Part shown: positions 33,302 to 47,395 of the stretch, in pieces | Position numbering within the stretch: the stretch's first letter is position 1 | How the letters are laid out: every line of letters begins with the position of its first letter | Assembly: GCF_009905375.1 (NCBI RefSeq) | Contig: NC_133647.1 | Span: 136,705,263 to 136,769,262, forward strand | DNA from: Apium graveolens | Lineage: Eukaryota > Streptophyta > Magnoliopsida > Apiales > Apiaceae | DNA length: 64,000 nucleotides | Direction of reading: 5' to 3' | Translations under genes and position numbers: made by a program | Notes under the pieces: model-generated | What the model saw: only the letters and a program-made list of their open reading frames with translations | Databases searched by the model: none | Told to the model about the DNA's origin: nothing

Positions 33302-35553
33302 TATATTAATGCCAATTAACAGCTATCTAGATAGCTAGATTTACTACTAACTGTTTTATTAGGGCGTATTTGTTTACAACCATAATAGAAAAGGAATATT
33401 ATTAATCACATAGAGGAATTTGCGAATTACAGATTTGATAATTGGGAAAACACACTTTTACTTAATTACAATATTCAAAATTGCAGGTTTCTAATAAAAA
33501 TTAACTCATAAATGCAGGAAATATTTGGAAAGATAGTTTCTTGCATGGAAGGACTTGATATAAAATAAACACAAAAGTTCATAACAAGCTTACCATAAAG
33601 CCCCTAACATCTGGATGTTAGTACAAGCAATTTCAGGCTTTTACTATATTTCCCAGAAGCCTAACAATTTCTAGCGTAGCTTTTTCCAACATATTGTCTG
33701 ACAAGTATGTAGCCAAAAAGGCTGAGTAGAGTAGTTAGTTTTTATAAAATATATCACATATGTACATCACAATCATGAACAACTAGATAGGCTTATGTGC
33801 ATCTCACCAATGCATGAAATAGCCTTATTCCTAACACTGGTATGATTGTAACTTAATTTCTCGAGAAGGATATCTAGTATGTGCTGATTATATCTGGTCT
33901 AATTCCCACATCTAACCAAAGCCGCACATAAAATATCGAGACAAGCGTACTTCATATATGTGTTCATATCATGATATCCACACTTCATATCGGGAAGAAA
34001 TACGGAGATATCGTGAGATTGTAGAAAGCGTGTGGAGCCAGTCGAGATTTCCGTGACTAATTGGTTGAAGGCCTGACTTTATCATGGGCTTGGGCTGCAC
34101 GGGTTGAAGAACCCTAACCATAGCCTATAAGACTTGTTCCCCAAGAACTGCATGAGGCTTGATCCCTATAAATAGGGTACGTAGACACTTATATTGTTAA
34201 GACACTTATAGGATTGTAGAGTTAGCAATACCTTTAAGCCTTATTGTTATTTATACTGAAATAGAAATGTTTTGTTGGTCTAGGCTGTATACAGTATGTA
34301 GATAGAACGTAACTCTTATCAGTAGTGTCAAAAATTATACTTCCTAAGTTGTAACTTAGCCCTTGTACCTACATTAAGCCTGAGTTTTGATTTTATCACT
34401 ATTTATAAATGTGACGTCCCTAAAGGTCTATGATTGATCAACATGACTTTTTCTCAAGTTCATCAACACCTGTACCACCTGTACCTCCATCTCAGTAGTG
34501 GGCCTGTTGGAAGGGCTCTCAGCTCTCATATGGAATCAGTCATTTGGTAGCAAAGCGGCTTATTTTTTCTCCTGCCACTATAATGTGGAAGGGGATTACC
34601 ATATTCTTAGTTATATGAGACATTAAGCACGCTAAGAGATCTCTTTACCCTCCATATAATTGGACCTCGTCATCCTTAATTCCTCTAACATCAGTTGTGA
34701 AGCCTGATATTAAACCCCGTTATTAGTTTGGTGCTTCATTAGATATTCTTGATGTTGAGATGATTTGTAGACGTTAATCATCCCCAGTCCCTAAACTAAC
34801 AGTTTTTGTGCCTTTATATCAGTAATGGGCTTGTTGGACAGAGCTCCCCTGGGTTTAGGCATATTAAGAAAATAGTAAGTATGTCTTGTTTGTCTATGTG
34901 TAAGTCTCTTGTAAGTCTCTGTATAATAGTATGTCTTGTTTATCTTTTTTTTTACTTACACAGTCACTGTCTCTATCCTTATTCATTAATGTTGAGTTCT
35001 TATAATTAATCGTGATCATCTAATATGATTTATGCTAATGTATTTGTGATGATGATGTTACAAATGGGGTTTTCTTTGATTATGTTTTATTGGGGTTTTG
35101 TTATTTAGGATCTGTTTGTTGTTTATAATTAATCTTAATCATCTAAAATTCATACTTCTTTGAAATATTTTCTAAAAGTGCTGATTTAAATGGAGTTTTA
35201 AAGCTTACTCTAATGTTGCAGGCACAGTTAGAATTACCTTTACATTTAAATATTTGTTCTTATGGTTCTATCTCCTTATTTGTAATTGTTAATTGATTTC
35301 GAGTCGGGAGTCAAGATTGTAGATAACTAGGCAACACTGGTAATTACGCATGCATGTCATCTTATGCTCTGTGCTGTTCCAAACCCATGTTTAATATAAT
35401 GAGTCTAATCAACTAAAGAAGCATACACCTGGGAATCCGCATTGTTTTAATTTACTAATTTATTAGGAATCAAGATTAATAAGAATGATTGAATATTAGC
35501 ATATCTTTAGTATATCATTTCCACTTTCAGGGTCTCAATTCAAATTCCTGCAG
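33302..35553. other. Mostly unassigned noncoding DNA with an LTR-promoter-like patch
   Basis: No supported ORF. Around 34160-34180 CCTATAAATAGGGTACG resembles a TATA box, followed by 200 bp of leader-like sequence, which may be a worn LTR. The last part, with a pyrimidine-rich TTTCCACTTTCAG near 35530, looks like the intron before the EF-hand exon. Confidence 0.35.
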
Positions 35554-35598
35554 GCTGATGCTGATAAAGACAGGCGTCTAACATTAGCTAAGATGATC

Positions 35599-35603
35599 GA
35601 TAT
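35599..35603. repeat. Target site duplication GATAT, left
   Basis: Matches 49492-49496. Confidence 0.85.
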
Positions 35604-37698
35604 TGTAACACCCCCAGATCCGGGGTCGGGGATCCGGGTTGTCACGAGTTCCATTTCCCTTATTAACACCCAATCTTAATAATTTCTCAACTACTCTGTA
35701 CTGTGACCCCACAATAAACACACACACCACACGTTATAGTCTCAGAGATGAACATCCAAAAATAATCACAAGTCGTTTTATTCCACAATTATATGTCAAT
35801 ACACCTTAAAAAGGTTCTGAATAAATTTACATTTCATTGCCATTATTACAATTCATAAATATACATAAATCTGGTACATCAAAAGTTGAAGCCTAGTCTA
35901 TTGGTAGTTCCCTACCTCAGCTACAGTGACTTCAATGCCTATAGGAAGCTGCGAAACGCTTCCTATCCGATCGCGAATTGGGAGCTTGGTCCTGTTCATC
36001 TTATCTATCTGATGTTGTGTGATGAAAGAAGAAAGCAAGGGTGAGCAGCAAGCCCACCAAAATAATATGTATAATGATTAATAGTATATGAGTCTACTCA
36101 TAATACTCATGAAAATCTTGGTCAAAAGAAATAAACCAAGTTTGATATCTTAATGCGATGAAGTCGCAAAATATTCAGTATATATACATATATACTTTTC
36201 AAAGTAATGGAAGTCCTCTTTCATGCATAATATACACAAAGTCCCATTGTATAACTGTATAAAAATATCGTTGCAAGGTGATCTCATATATCTAACCTTG
36301 TCTCAACGTTTTTCTGAAAATCTTTGTCATTCATAAGACAATTATTAATTAGATATAAGTTTAAAAGATGAAGTTACCAAATACTTCACTACACTTATAT
36401 CATTCACAAATACTACTTGAACTACCACCGTTCAAGTTATAATCAATTTCAAAAGTTCATCCCACTGATGAGACCACAAGATAAGACTTGAATAGATTCA
36501 ATCTTTGAAATATTATTGAATGAAAAAGTTATGAGATACTTTATTTAGCCCCGATATATATATATATCCACATATATATATCCCTTTAAATATTTCCTGG
36601 AACCTCTGTCATGCAAAGTATGAACAGAGTTTGAAACATCCAATGAATTTTGGAAAGGAAAAGAATTTTGGCATAAACCCGATATCTTGCTGATCAGGCA
36701 AAGATACCAATAAGTAACCTTTTCTACTGTAGATGGATGAATTCCTCACCGGTCATCACCCTGGCCGCATTAGGACCTCGCGCTAGACCGTACCCCGGCC
36801 CCTCACGCGTTGATGGACTGCCACCCAGCCACTTACACAATAATAGACCGTACCCCGGCCTGTCGCTTATGCCGACTCAATGAGATGGGCTTACTTCCCG
36901 AACGTTGGGCAAGTAATCAATTCATTTACCAAATCTGCAACCTCGTTACGAATATAAAATACACCACAGAGCCGGATTCCCCAGGTTTTGAGCGAGTATT
37001 TAAATCCCCTTTAAAAAGGAAGATCTTAAATATAAAAATGAGTTTTGGGATCCGCTCTGACTTTTAAAAATCATTTTGAAGACTCGAAAACACTTTAAAG
37101 AGTGTTTGGAGTAAGGCTGATTTAATGAAGTAAATCAGTCCCCAGAATATTAGAAAATATCTGAATATTATTAATTAAATAATATTCCCATAAAGAATAA
37201 TCTTTATAAAAATAATTGAAGTAGAAGTATTAAAACTTATACTTGAAATAAACATTAAATAACCAAAGATATACTTATATGAAAGTATTATCTTATTTGA
37301 ATAATCGAAAATAAGTTTGATTATTAACACCTTATTCTTTAATAAAATAAAGAATATATTTCAGCAAATAATCGGAGTCATAGATCCTCAAATGAATATT
37401 CAAATAACATTCATTAAATAATATAAACTGAGTCATAAGCCCTCGAATGAATATTCAAATAATATTCAGATAAATAAATAAAAGGAGTAATAAGCCCTCG
37501 AATAATATTCAAATAATATTCAATAATAATATAAAAGAGTCATAAGCCCTCGAATAATATTCAAATAATATTCAATAATAATATAAAAGAGTCATAAGCC
37601 CTCGAATAATATTCGAATAATATTCAATAAATAAATAAAGTTAAAGTTATCGAATAAACCTTATTCGATTAATAGTTTGGAAAACTATAACCATATAT

Positions 37699-37730
<32 letters not shown>

Positions 37731-39826
37731 CCATATCCATATATAAACAAAATCTACTCGGGATCCTCGACTCCCGGTTTTAGAAAATATTTTCATCTTT
37801 GGGTCCCTATACTAAGGGTATATGCAAGATACCGCTATCCTCTAGCATAGGTATTATCAACTGAACCAACAGATATATATTTCAAGAATATGAAACAGGC
37901 ATGCATATATACCATATCACATGCTACAATATATCGCAAGAATTTGCTAAATAACCAATATGCATTTTATCGCAAGATCATGCATATACAAATGTATACA
38001 TCACAACAACAGTATAACGGATAGAATACTTGCCTGAGCGACTTGGGGGTGAGAAAGGCTCGGGACGAGTCTGATAACCTATAAACAACAAGTAAGTTGG
38101 AATTAAACCAAAATCACTTGTAAATCTATACTATAACTAACTTAGACTCTAACGCTTGTTTTGCGCTCACCGATTCGCTTAAGTCACTCGGGTACCCTCG
38201 GCTCCACCATTTTTAATAATTTAACCTTTACGAGTTTTAAAGCGATTCCTTCGCGAATGACTTACCAACTGCCTAACACACTTACCATAAATGTTTCACA
38301 CATTAAATAACCCTTTTTGGTCTTTAACCTACATTCCAAAGTAAGGCGAGGGAAAAAGTTTCGTTCGCGAAACGCCGTTACTTGAAACGGTCGTTTCTCC
38401 TAAACCGTAAATCGGAATCGAACGAACTACATATCAAAACGAAGCTCGTAACATGAGCTATCTAAACATGGCAGTGGTCACAATCTAGCAGGGGGTTCTC
38501 GGGTCCTAATGCTATGCACAAAAACAGTCCAAAGAAAATCGGACGTTACGACGGCTATGTTTACGTGATTTCCAAATTTTAACCCATTCATAAACAACCC
38601 AAATCAACCTCAAATCCAACATACAACCATCCTCCATCCTTATCACATCATAACCACCCCAACCAATTCAATTTAATCTTTCATACTTATGCTTAAACTT
38701 AACTTTAATCATTCTTAAGCTCTTTTAAATCAAAACCACAATAATTACCATTCCATTCACTACCATACCAAATCTCAAACTCTAAATCATAACAACAAGA
38801 TACAATATCAACCCACTACTCAAAATCACCTTATAATATATATGAACCTAGGGTTTGGAAATGGTATACCTTCCTTGAAGTGGTGGGTGGAGCTAGGAAG
38901 CCTTAAGAAGCTTTGAGAAGCCTTAGGAAAGCTTGGATCTTCAAGAAAACAAGAAAAAGTTCAAGTTAAAAACTTGAAAACACTATTCATTGTCTTCTTC
39001 TTTGATTAAATGAAGAAGTTAGAGAAAGAATTAATGGCTTAAACTCATGATATAGCCATAACTAAGCATAAAGATGATTAGGGAATTTTCTTACCAATTT
39101 AGGATGCTTGGATCTTGATTTTGAAAAATCTTGCCTTTAAAAAAAGTAAAAAGCCGAGAGCTAAGATGAAGAACAATTGCCTTGGTTGTTTTTGATTTTT
39201 GATGAAATGATTTTGCTAGCTTGGTTGGCTTGATTTGTATTTGATTTAGCAAATTACTACCTTGCCCTTGAATTTGTGTGGTCCTTATTCAACCACACCT
39301 CCTTCCTTCCCATGTCATGCTTACCTCATCCTCATGATGTCATCCTTCCTTCCTTGTCTTCTTTCTATTAGTTGGATGACATCATTCCCATTAATCCCTT
39401 TGATTAACTTCCTAATCGTTTGCCTAATGACCGCTGATCTGTTATACGGTTCGCTTAACTTTCGTTCTCATTTATCGTTTGAAGGATCATACCCGGGATC
39501 TTATTACTTAGGTTCCCTTAACCTTTCTCAATACATTATATTCCTTTTTATGATCCTCTATCATAATCCTTTAATTTAAATCCTTTTTATCCTGTTATCT
39601 TATACTCAATTCTCTCCGTATCTTGTGGATTTCCGGGAAAAACCAAAGTGTTCGGATTTGGATTCTGACGATCTTTACATACACTTATATCCCATATAAA
39701 GTACTAATAAAATCTCAGAATATCCATATCAGAACCCCTACATAGTGTGGCATGAAAAGTTTTCTCATTCAGCAAAAACACTATTCATAAGGGTTTCAAA
39801 ATTTCTCAAAAATTGGGGTTATTACA
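35604..39826 (-). repeat. 3' LTR of the young gypsy element (left copy)
   Basis: Nearly identical to 45263-49491. It contains a GC-rich block (36740-36990), a 51-57-bp minisatellite (37374-37640), an AT dinucleotide run (about 37695-37730) and a ~105-codon antisense frame at 39262-39579 that is a chance ORF. Confidence 0.9.
37374..37640. repeat. Minisatellite in the left LTR (five units of 51-57 bp)
   Basis: Each unit starts near GAGTCATAAGCCCTCGAATA and contains ATATTCAAATAATATTCA; starts at about 37374, 37430, 37485, 37538 and 37589. The same five units lie at about 47034-47300 in the right LTR. Confidence 0.75.
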
Positions 39827-39843
39827 GTCTCCCCTCCTTAAAA
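39827..39843 (-). other. Polypurine tract of the young gypsy element
   Basis: On the minus strand TTTTAAGGAGGGGAGAC runs into the LTR start TGTAATAACC. Confidence 0.8.
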
Positions 39844-39849
39844 GGATTC

Positions 39850-40560
39850 CGTCCCGGAATCAGATAGAAAACAAATGGGGATACTTTCTTAGCATTACAT
39901 TTTCTAACTCTCAAGTAAATTTTCCCACATTGTGGTTCTTCCATCAAACTCTGAATAGTTTGATAACCCTTCTCCAAAGCACTTGTTCCCTTTTCACTCT
40001 ATAACCCTTCCTGGTTGCTCCATATAGGTTACGTCGGGTTACATATCTATGCGCTCATATGCCTCTATTTGTCTGGCATCCGAATTACACTTCCATAACA
40101 TTGATACGTGGAACACGTTATGAACTTGCTACAGGTTCGGGGGTAGGGCTAGCTCCTATGCTAACTTCCCAAACGTCTTAATATATCCAAGGGTCCAACA
40201 AATTGTAGACTTAGCTTTCCTTTCTTTCCGAACCTCATCAATCCTTTCCAAGGGATACCTATAACATTACTAGGTCCCCTATTTCATACTCTTTATCCTT
40301 TCGTGTCAAATCAACACACTTATCATGTCCATCTTGGGCTACTACCAGCCGTCCTCTGATTAGATCTATCATATCCTTGGTCCTTTGGACTACTGCGGGT
40401 CCGAGCATCTTGCGCTCTACAACTTCATCCTAACATAAGGGAGATCGACATTATCTTCCCTCAAGGATCTCATAAGGCGACATCTCGATAATGACATATG
40501 ATCTATTGTCGTAAGATAACTCAATCCGAATTAAGTGATCATTCCAAATTCTTTCAAGTC
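39850..40560 (-). pseudogene. Integrase C-terminus and chromodomain-like tail, decayed
   Basis: On the minus strand fragments read LRGRLVVAQ, then a stop-broken VML...[18 protein letters not shown] and finally RRVIKLFRV...WKNHNV...LRKYPHL. These match, piece by piece, the same region of Tekay integrases, including the functional layout seen at 16360-16780 in the other element. Stops and frame changes occur every few tens of codons. The domain would have bound DNA and possibly chromatin; it cannot be made from this copy. Confidence 0.65.
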
Positions 40561-43390
40561 TATTGCACAGACTCTCATTATAGCTTTTATCATTAGAACT
40601 TTTGCTTCTCAATACCTATTCTTTTCCAGTTCGTAATCGCTACTACCTTCCGTTCCTAATATTATACGGGTTATACTTTTGCTCGTTAGCGTTCTATAAC
40701 CTTTTAATAACCATGTCAACCTTAGTATCACGAATGTGTTCCCATTCCGCATATTACCACCACTTTATTACTCCTTTTTCAGTTATTTCTATTTTCCAAA
40801 ATTTGATCAATCAAATAGAAGTAAAGGAATTTGTTGAGAGATCACTATGATCATGAACACTTGTTATATCGCATAGTTAGTACAGAAGGTGGCCAGCCTT
40901 TAGTACTTGACGAGCAATTAAACAACATGTGGTATCCTACTAGGCTTCTATCACAAAGATAGATAGTCATTCGGCAATACCTCCCCTTCTGGAAGGGTTG
41001 TTCTTCTCAGCTTACATGAAATGAAAAGAAGAGAAAAGAACGAACTGAAGAGAATTGTATATATGAAAAAAATATACTGCCACAAAATATCTGGCTTGGA
41101 ACCTACCTCTGAACTATAGAGGTTTGTCATAGGAGAACAAAACATATACGTATTTATATCAACATCAAGTATTATAGCATCGCATTTCATGTGCCTAAAT
41201 ATTTTCGCTATCCCGTCCATCATTCTATGGACCCATGCTCTTCCTCGAGCTTATACACAATTACCTTTGAAACTCCCTCGACATCGAAAATCGAATCTGC
41301 GATCTCATTCTAGACATCATCGTTACTTGAATTCTATGCTTGCACCGCAACCTTCCTCGTATAATAATACGACTCTCTATTAATAAGAAAGAATAATAAT
41401 TCACTAGGTAGATACTCTACTTAATTAGTCTATCAATGATAACTTATACACTACCACGACCCAATTAGTGGTGCTCAATCTCAACACCCATTCCAATACA
41501 ACTCTCATGGTTGTAATCAGCTCATTACTCGCAGAATCATTGCTGCCTTACTATGGTCCACCACTGACCTACTGTCATCATTCACTTTCCATGAAATCTT
41601 AATATCTAACCATACGGAGTCCATATATATCGTATCTAATTCTTCTAAGGAGTTAACATAATCACCATTCTTGATTCATGGAGTACACTCCTGATTCTGA
41701 CATACATACATGACATGAAGCAGATAAAATTGCAGAAGAGTTTCGCTCAAAGCAACGATAGCAGGTTAATACCATTCTAAATCATATGCCTTAAATAGAA
41801 GACTTACTCAAAGGTTCGTCTAGTCCTTTTTGAAATATGGTCCTGGCTTATTCTCAAGATAGTATCTTCTAAGATAGATAGCCCGTTCATGGCGATTACA
41901 CGAATTATACCTTTAAAGTGTTGGCCACCTCTTTGGCCTCCCCTGATAGTAATAGTTCCTTATAATCAATGTCTTTTAACCACCTTCAACTAAATTTTCT
42001 ACCTCATTTCAATCACAGCTTATGTGAAGATGTTTTCCTTAACATCTGATAAGTAAAAAAAAAATCACCATTTTTCCATAAGTTATTGCCTCAGTCTTTA
42101 GAGGTTAATCACTGTCACGACTGACTCTCAATTATACTTAGAACATCTTTTATCTTAAGTCCTAATTGCCTAGAACAATTTCAACCTTTACTGGTTCGAT
42201 CCATACTTTCTCGTGGTTTAACACGTGCCCCACTTGGCATCATTATAATCATGTCATATTTCCTTTATCAACATTTTTATTCTTGAGAATTTTGAATATT
42301 ACCTTTTTCCTTATAAAACCTCTAAGGTTATCCTTCAATCATTCCTCCTGTATTCCCTAGATACAGGGCATATCACAATACCATTTACTAATAGTAGAAC
42401 CATTGTCTATATACTTCTGCAAAATTTCTCCACTGATTCTTAAAGGTTATTGTTACCTTAACCCTTTCCAAATCATACTGTCAAAACTCATACTGTCCCT
42501 ATTAAGGGTGAAATGCCAACCTTTATGCATTCCCCTAGGATTCATTTTAAGTTACCGATGTTCTATCCTTAATTCCACCTTTAAAAGGTACCTGCATCCT
42601 TCCATGGATAAATCAAGTCATATATCCCTGATAAGGGTGTCTTATTCAATCATTCCCACCTCGATAGTATATGCCTAATTTCACAATAACATCTGTATTC
42701 AAAATGAGGTCAATCAATATGGCCTCCAAAAGATAACAACGGTTATCCGCTTTTCTTGCCTAATTTGGTAACGATAACAAGGATGTTCTGGAAGATATTG
42801 GTCGTGTTCAACGTGAACTTCTTCTTAATAATTCCTTATTTACTTTTGTTGTTTATCTCAACAGTCAACTCAATGTTGGGATATCTTTCATATCTGGCGT
42901 CTCCCTTCCTGGGTATCATGCCACCGGTCTTACATATACTTCACATTCTTGAAGGTCACTTCCTTCATCCAATTTTCCTAATTTCTTACTTCCTTGTCTC
43001 CTCAGTCTATCCGCGTCTCATATTTAACCTTCGAACTATCTCAAGTTTTCCTCAAATCCTCCCAACTTACAAGGGATAAAATATATGTATCTCTTATTCC
43101 TTCAATCATCAACTTTAACTCATGGTGAATCACCCTCATCCTGACGAATGCATACTTTTCTATTTCTATTGCTACGAGTCGTTAGGGTTTCCTCATACCC
43201 AACTCCCTTATCATACCTCAAACTCTATTGCCGTTATATTCCTTTCCACTTCAATTCCTTTTTATTTTCCTTTCTCTTATCATTAATTCATGAACCAACA
43301 CAACATAAGCATAGATTTCAAACGTCCCGTCATTCTGGATTCGCGTCTTTAGAACGAATCTTAACAACTTTTACAGCTTAGATTCATAAT
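40560..43390 (-). other. Interior of the young gypsy element with no recognisable domain
   Basis: About 2.8 kb with stops in all frames of the coding strand. I could not find a protease DSGA motif or a reverse-transcriptase xxDD motif here. Short plus-strand frames (for example 42403-42678, 42756-43079) are antisense and show only hydrophobic, biased composition. It is probably degraded gag-pol or filler DNA. Confidence 0.4.
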
Positions 43391-43985
43391 TCATCATACT
43401 CGTCTACCTTTGTTTTGGCTCTAAAGCTTTTACATTATCTCCATAACCTTGGGAAGTACTTTCCTGAAAACAATTGGCTAAACTTAAATCAGTTTATTAT
43501 AATCTCTTGCTCCATGCCTTCCTTGGCCTTTCACCAGCGGGTGGTCTCTCTCTTAGGAGGGTGAGTGATAAAAACAGTCTTTTGTGGTTCATCAATCATT
43601 TTGAATCTCAAATGATTCCTATATTTCCTTTAGCCAGGCTCTTGCCTCGGCTGGATCAGCCTGTTCCTTGGAACTCTGAGAGCTTAGCGATTTAAAGGTC
43701 CTGAAAGAATTTCTCACCTAACTGTCTCCTCAGGGTGGTGGTTGGGGATAATAGTCTAAGTTCTCTTTAGACAGGTCCATGAATTGCCGTATAGGAGTAC
43801 CGTCTCGGGTCTCCTTTCCTTACTCGACTTTCTGTTTCCTTAGTATGAAATGTTCCATCCTACTCCCCATAATTGGGGTCATCTTTTAATTTAAAATCCT
43901 CATTTTCCACTCCATTATGTCATGGGTTCCTTCTATCTTGATGGCGACCTCCCTGACTATCACGTTCAGGGTTTGCTCTAAATCT
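43390..43985 (-). pseudogene. Gag (capsid region), decayed and out of order
   Basis: The minus strand reads AKLSEFQGT, then stop-broken pieces equivalent to DPAEARAWLKE, FEIQN, and FSGKYFPRLW, which follow the order of the capsid region of the Tekay-like gag at 12420-12760. Here this region lies downstream of RNase H and integrase pieces on the coding strand, whereas gag should come first. Many stops are present. Confidence 0.5.
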
Positions 43986-44860
43986 TATTCCTCAAACTAT
44001 GGCTCTCATCTAAGTTCTCATCCTTACGCTCTTGAACTTTCGAAACCCAAATTCTATAGGAATACCTCATTATTCCCTTATCATCTTTCTCGATATTAAT
44101 CTTTTATCTAATTGTTGGCTCTCTGCCTTCACTCATAACTTTTTCTGGCACAATATGACCTTTTTCAATAATTCGGGCTGTATTGCAATCTCAAACAGCT
44201 TTTAGGTACCGGCTCCGGTTACCTTCACTTCTATTTCCATTTTCTCAAAATCTCTTATCACTTCTCCCAAAGACATTATCATCTTGAGTCTCTCCTTTTT
44301 ACTAAGGGCATCAGCCACCATATTGGCTTTCCCCGAATGATAAAGAATCTCCCAATCATAATTCTTGATTAGCTCTAACTGCCTCCTCTGGCATATGTTG
44401 AGCTCTTTCTACGTGAAAATGTACTAGAGCACTTATGGCTTAGGTAATTCTCGCACTTCTCTCCATACAAGTAGTGCCTCCAATCTTTAGGGTAAAACTA
44501 TTGCCACGAGCCTAAGCTCATGGGCGGGGATATCGAATTTTATATTACCTTAATTGTCTTAACGCAGACGCGATTATCTTGCGGTGCTAAGAAGCACCCT
44601 AATTCCTTATGCGAAGCATCACTTACAAATCACAAAATCTCCTTTTTCCATCCGGCAACGCCAGCATAGGGGCCATCACCAACCTCTGCTTCAGTTCTTG
44701 AAAGCTGTTCTCGCATTTCTTTGTCCATTCGAACTTCTCAGTCTTACGAGTAAGCCGCGTTAAAGGGGGCTACTATCTTTACAAACTTGAACGAACCTCC
44801 GGTAGTGATCGACCAATCCTACCTCTGGTAGTTGACCTAACCATGGTCATCAATTCATCA
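43985..44860 (-). pseudogene. Reverse transcriptase end, RNase H end and integrase start, decayed
   Basis: On the minus strand, from about 44850 down: YRRFVQVCKD, LTRLTRKTEKFEWTKKCENS and FQELKQRLVMAPMLALPDG (end of the polymerase and start of RNase H). These are followed by KELNICQRRQLELIKNYDW and GKANMVADALSKKERLKM (end of RNase H). Then GIMRYSYRIWV and VQELKDENLDESHSLR (start of integrase) follow near 44100-43988. The catalytic part of the polymerase is missing. RNase H is collapsed between 44640 and 44430. The block lies directly behind the leader region, before gag, which is an abnormal order. Confidence 0.6.
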
Positions 44861-44864
44861 GTGG

Positions 44865-45120
44865 TCCTTTATCCAATCTTGTCAGGATCCTCCATGGGAT
44901 CCTCCTCAACAACTATCCCTTCTAGGACAACATCCTCAACCGCTATATCCTCAATATCAACATCATCCGGTCCTGCATTAGGACACTCTATCGGATCCAC
45001 AATCCGATCTCCAATTAGTAATAAAACATCATCGGGCTGTTGCTCCTCAACCTCAGGGTTCGGAGTCCCGCTACCATATACGATAACGAACTACGCTCCT
45101 ATCACGATATTTATAAGGGT
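44865..45120 (-). pseudogene. Acidic leader ORF piece of the young gypsy element
   Basis: On the minus strand a frame of about 70 codons reads EVEEQQPDDVLLLIGDRI, then DPIECPNAGPDDVDIEDIA and more Asp/Glu/Val-rich residues before a stop near the CCAATCTTG at 44875. It resembles the acidic leader before gag in the other Tekay-like element in composition only. Confidence 0.4.
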
Positions 45121-45246
45121 TCCCATAAGGGTTTTAACTGTCAGTGCTACGTTAGGTAGCCCGACTATGAACTTGGCAAGAGTTCTTATTATCTTAGTTA
45201 ACTTATTATCTTAACGTCCCATCATCTCTGAGGTTTATAACGCTTA

Positions 45247-45258
45247 GCTCTGATACCA
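45247..45258 (-). other. Primer binding site (initiator tRNA-Met)
   Basis: The minus strand reads TGGTATCAGAGC, the standard plant site, 4 bases after the 5' LTR end. Confidence 0.85.
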
Positions 45259-45262
45259 TTTC

Positions 45263-47355
45263 TGTAACACCCCCAGATCCGGGGTCGGGGATCCGGGTTG
45301 TCACGAGTTCCATTTCCCTTATTAACACCCAATCTTAATAATTTCTCAACTACTCTGTACTGTGACCCCACAATAAACACACACACCACACGTTATAGTC
45401 TCAGAGATGAACATCCAAAAATAATCACAAGTCGTTTTATTCCACAATTATATGTCAATACACCTTAAAAAGGTTCTGAATAAATTTACATTTCATTGCC
45501 ATTATTACAATTCATAAATATACATAAATCTGGTACATCAAAAGTTGAAGCCTAGTCTATTGGTAGTTCCCTACCTCAGCTACAGTGACTTCAATGCCTA
45601 TAGGAAGCTGCGAAACGCTTCCTATCCGATCGCGAATTGGGAGCTTGGTCCTGTTCATCTTATCTATCTGATGTTGTGTGATGAAAGAAGAAAGCAAGGG
45701 TGAGCAGCAAGCCCACCAAAATAATATGTATAATGATTAATAGTATATGAGTCTACTCATAATACTCATGAAAATCTTGGTCAAAAGAAATAAACCAAGT
45801 TTGATATCTTAATGCGATGAAGTCGCAAAATATTCAGTATATATACATATATACTTTTCAAAGTAATGGAAGTCCTCTTCCATGCATAATATACACAAAG
45901 TCCCATTGTATAACTGTATAAAAATATCGTTGCAAGGTGATCTCATATATCTAACCTTGTCTCAACGTTTTTCTGAAAATCTTTGTCATTCATAAGACAA
46001 TTATTAATTAGATATAAGTTTAAAAGATGAAGTTACCAAATACTTCACTACACTTATATCATTCCCAAATACTACTTGAACTACCACCGTTCAAGTTATA
46101 ATCAATTTCAAAAGTTCATCCCACTGATGAGACCACAAGATAAGACTTGAATAGATTCAATCTTTGAAATATTATTGAATGAAAAAGTTATGAGATACTT
46201 TATTTAGCCCCGATATATATATATATCCACATATATATATCCCTTTAAACATTTCCTGGAACCTCTGTTATGCAAAGTATGAACAGAGTTTGAAACATCC
46301 AATGAATTTTGGAAAGGAAAAGAATTTTGGCATAAACCCGATATCTTGCTGATCAGGCAAAGATACCAATAAGTAACCTTTTCTACTGTAGATGGATGAA
46401 TTCCTCACCGGTCATCACCCTGGCCGCATTAGGACCTCGCGCTAGACCGTACCCCGGCCCCTCACGCGTTGATGGACTGCCACCCAGCCAATTACACAAT
46501 AATAGACCGTACCCCGGCCTGTCGCTTATGCCGACTCAATGAGATGGGCTTACTTCCCGAACGTTAGGCAAGTAATCAATTCATTTACCAAATCTGCAAC
46601 CTCGTTGCGAATATAAAATACACCACAGAGCCGGATTCCCCAGGTTTTGAGCGAGTATTTAAATCCCCTTTAAAAAGGAAGATCTTAAATATAAAAATGA
46701 GTTTTGGGATCCGCTCTGACTTTTAAAAATCATTTTGAAGACTCGAAAACACTTTAAAGAGTGTTTGGAGTAAGGCTGATTTAATGAAGTAAATCAGTCC
46801 CCAGAATATTAGAAAATATCTGAATATTATTAATTAAATAATATTCCCATAAAGAATAATCTTTATAAAAATAATTGAAGTAGAAGTATTAAAACTTATA
46901 CTTGAAATAAACATTAAATAACCAAAGATATACTTATATGAAAGTATTATCTTATTTGAATAATCGAAAATAAGTTTGATTATTAACACTTTATTCTTTA
47001 ATAAAATAAAGAATATATTTCAGCAAATAATCGGAGTCATAGATCCTCAAATGAATATTCAAATAACATTCATTAAATAATATAAACTGAGTCATAAGCC
47101 CTCGAATGAATATTCAAATAATATTCAGTTAAATAAATAAAAGGAGTCATAAGCCCTCGAATAATATTCAAATAATATTCAATAATAATATAAAAGAGTC
47201 ATAAGCCCTCGAATAATATTCAAATAATATTCAATAATAATATAAAAGAGTCATAAGCCCTCGAATAATATTCGAATAATATTCAATAAATAAATAAAGT
47301 TAAAGTTATCGAATAAACCTTATTCGATTAATAGTTTGGAAAACTATAACCATAT

Positions 47356-47395
<40 letters not shown>

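Noticed and set aside
37374..37640. Regular repeats that could suggest a CRISPR-like array
   Set aside because: Units are contiguous tandem copies without unique spacers, inside an LTR of a plant retrotransposon.
39262..39579. A 105-codon frame on the plus strand, repeated at 48927-49244
   Set aside because: It is the same antisense LTR sequence twice; identity reflects the young LTR pair, not protein selection. It is hydrophobic and Leu/Ser/Pro-rich without a domain.
42403..43381. Several plus-strand frames of 77-107 codons with membrane-like composition
   Set aside because: They are antisense to the decayed gypsy interior, and their hydrophobicity follows T-rich codons.
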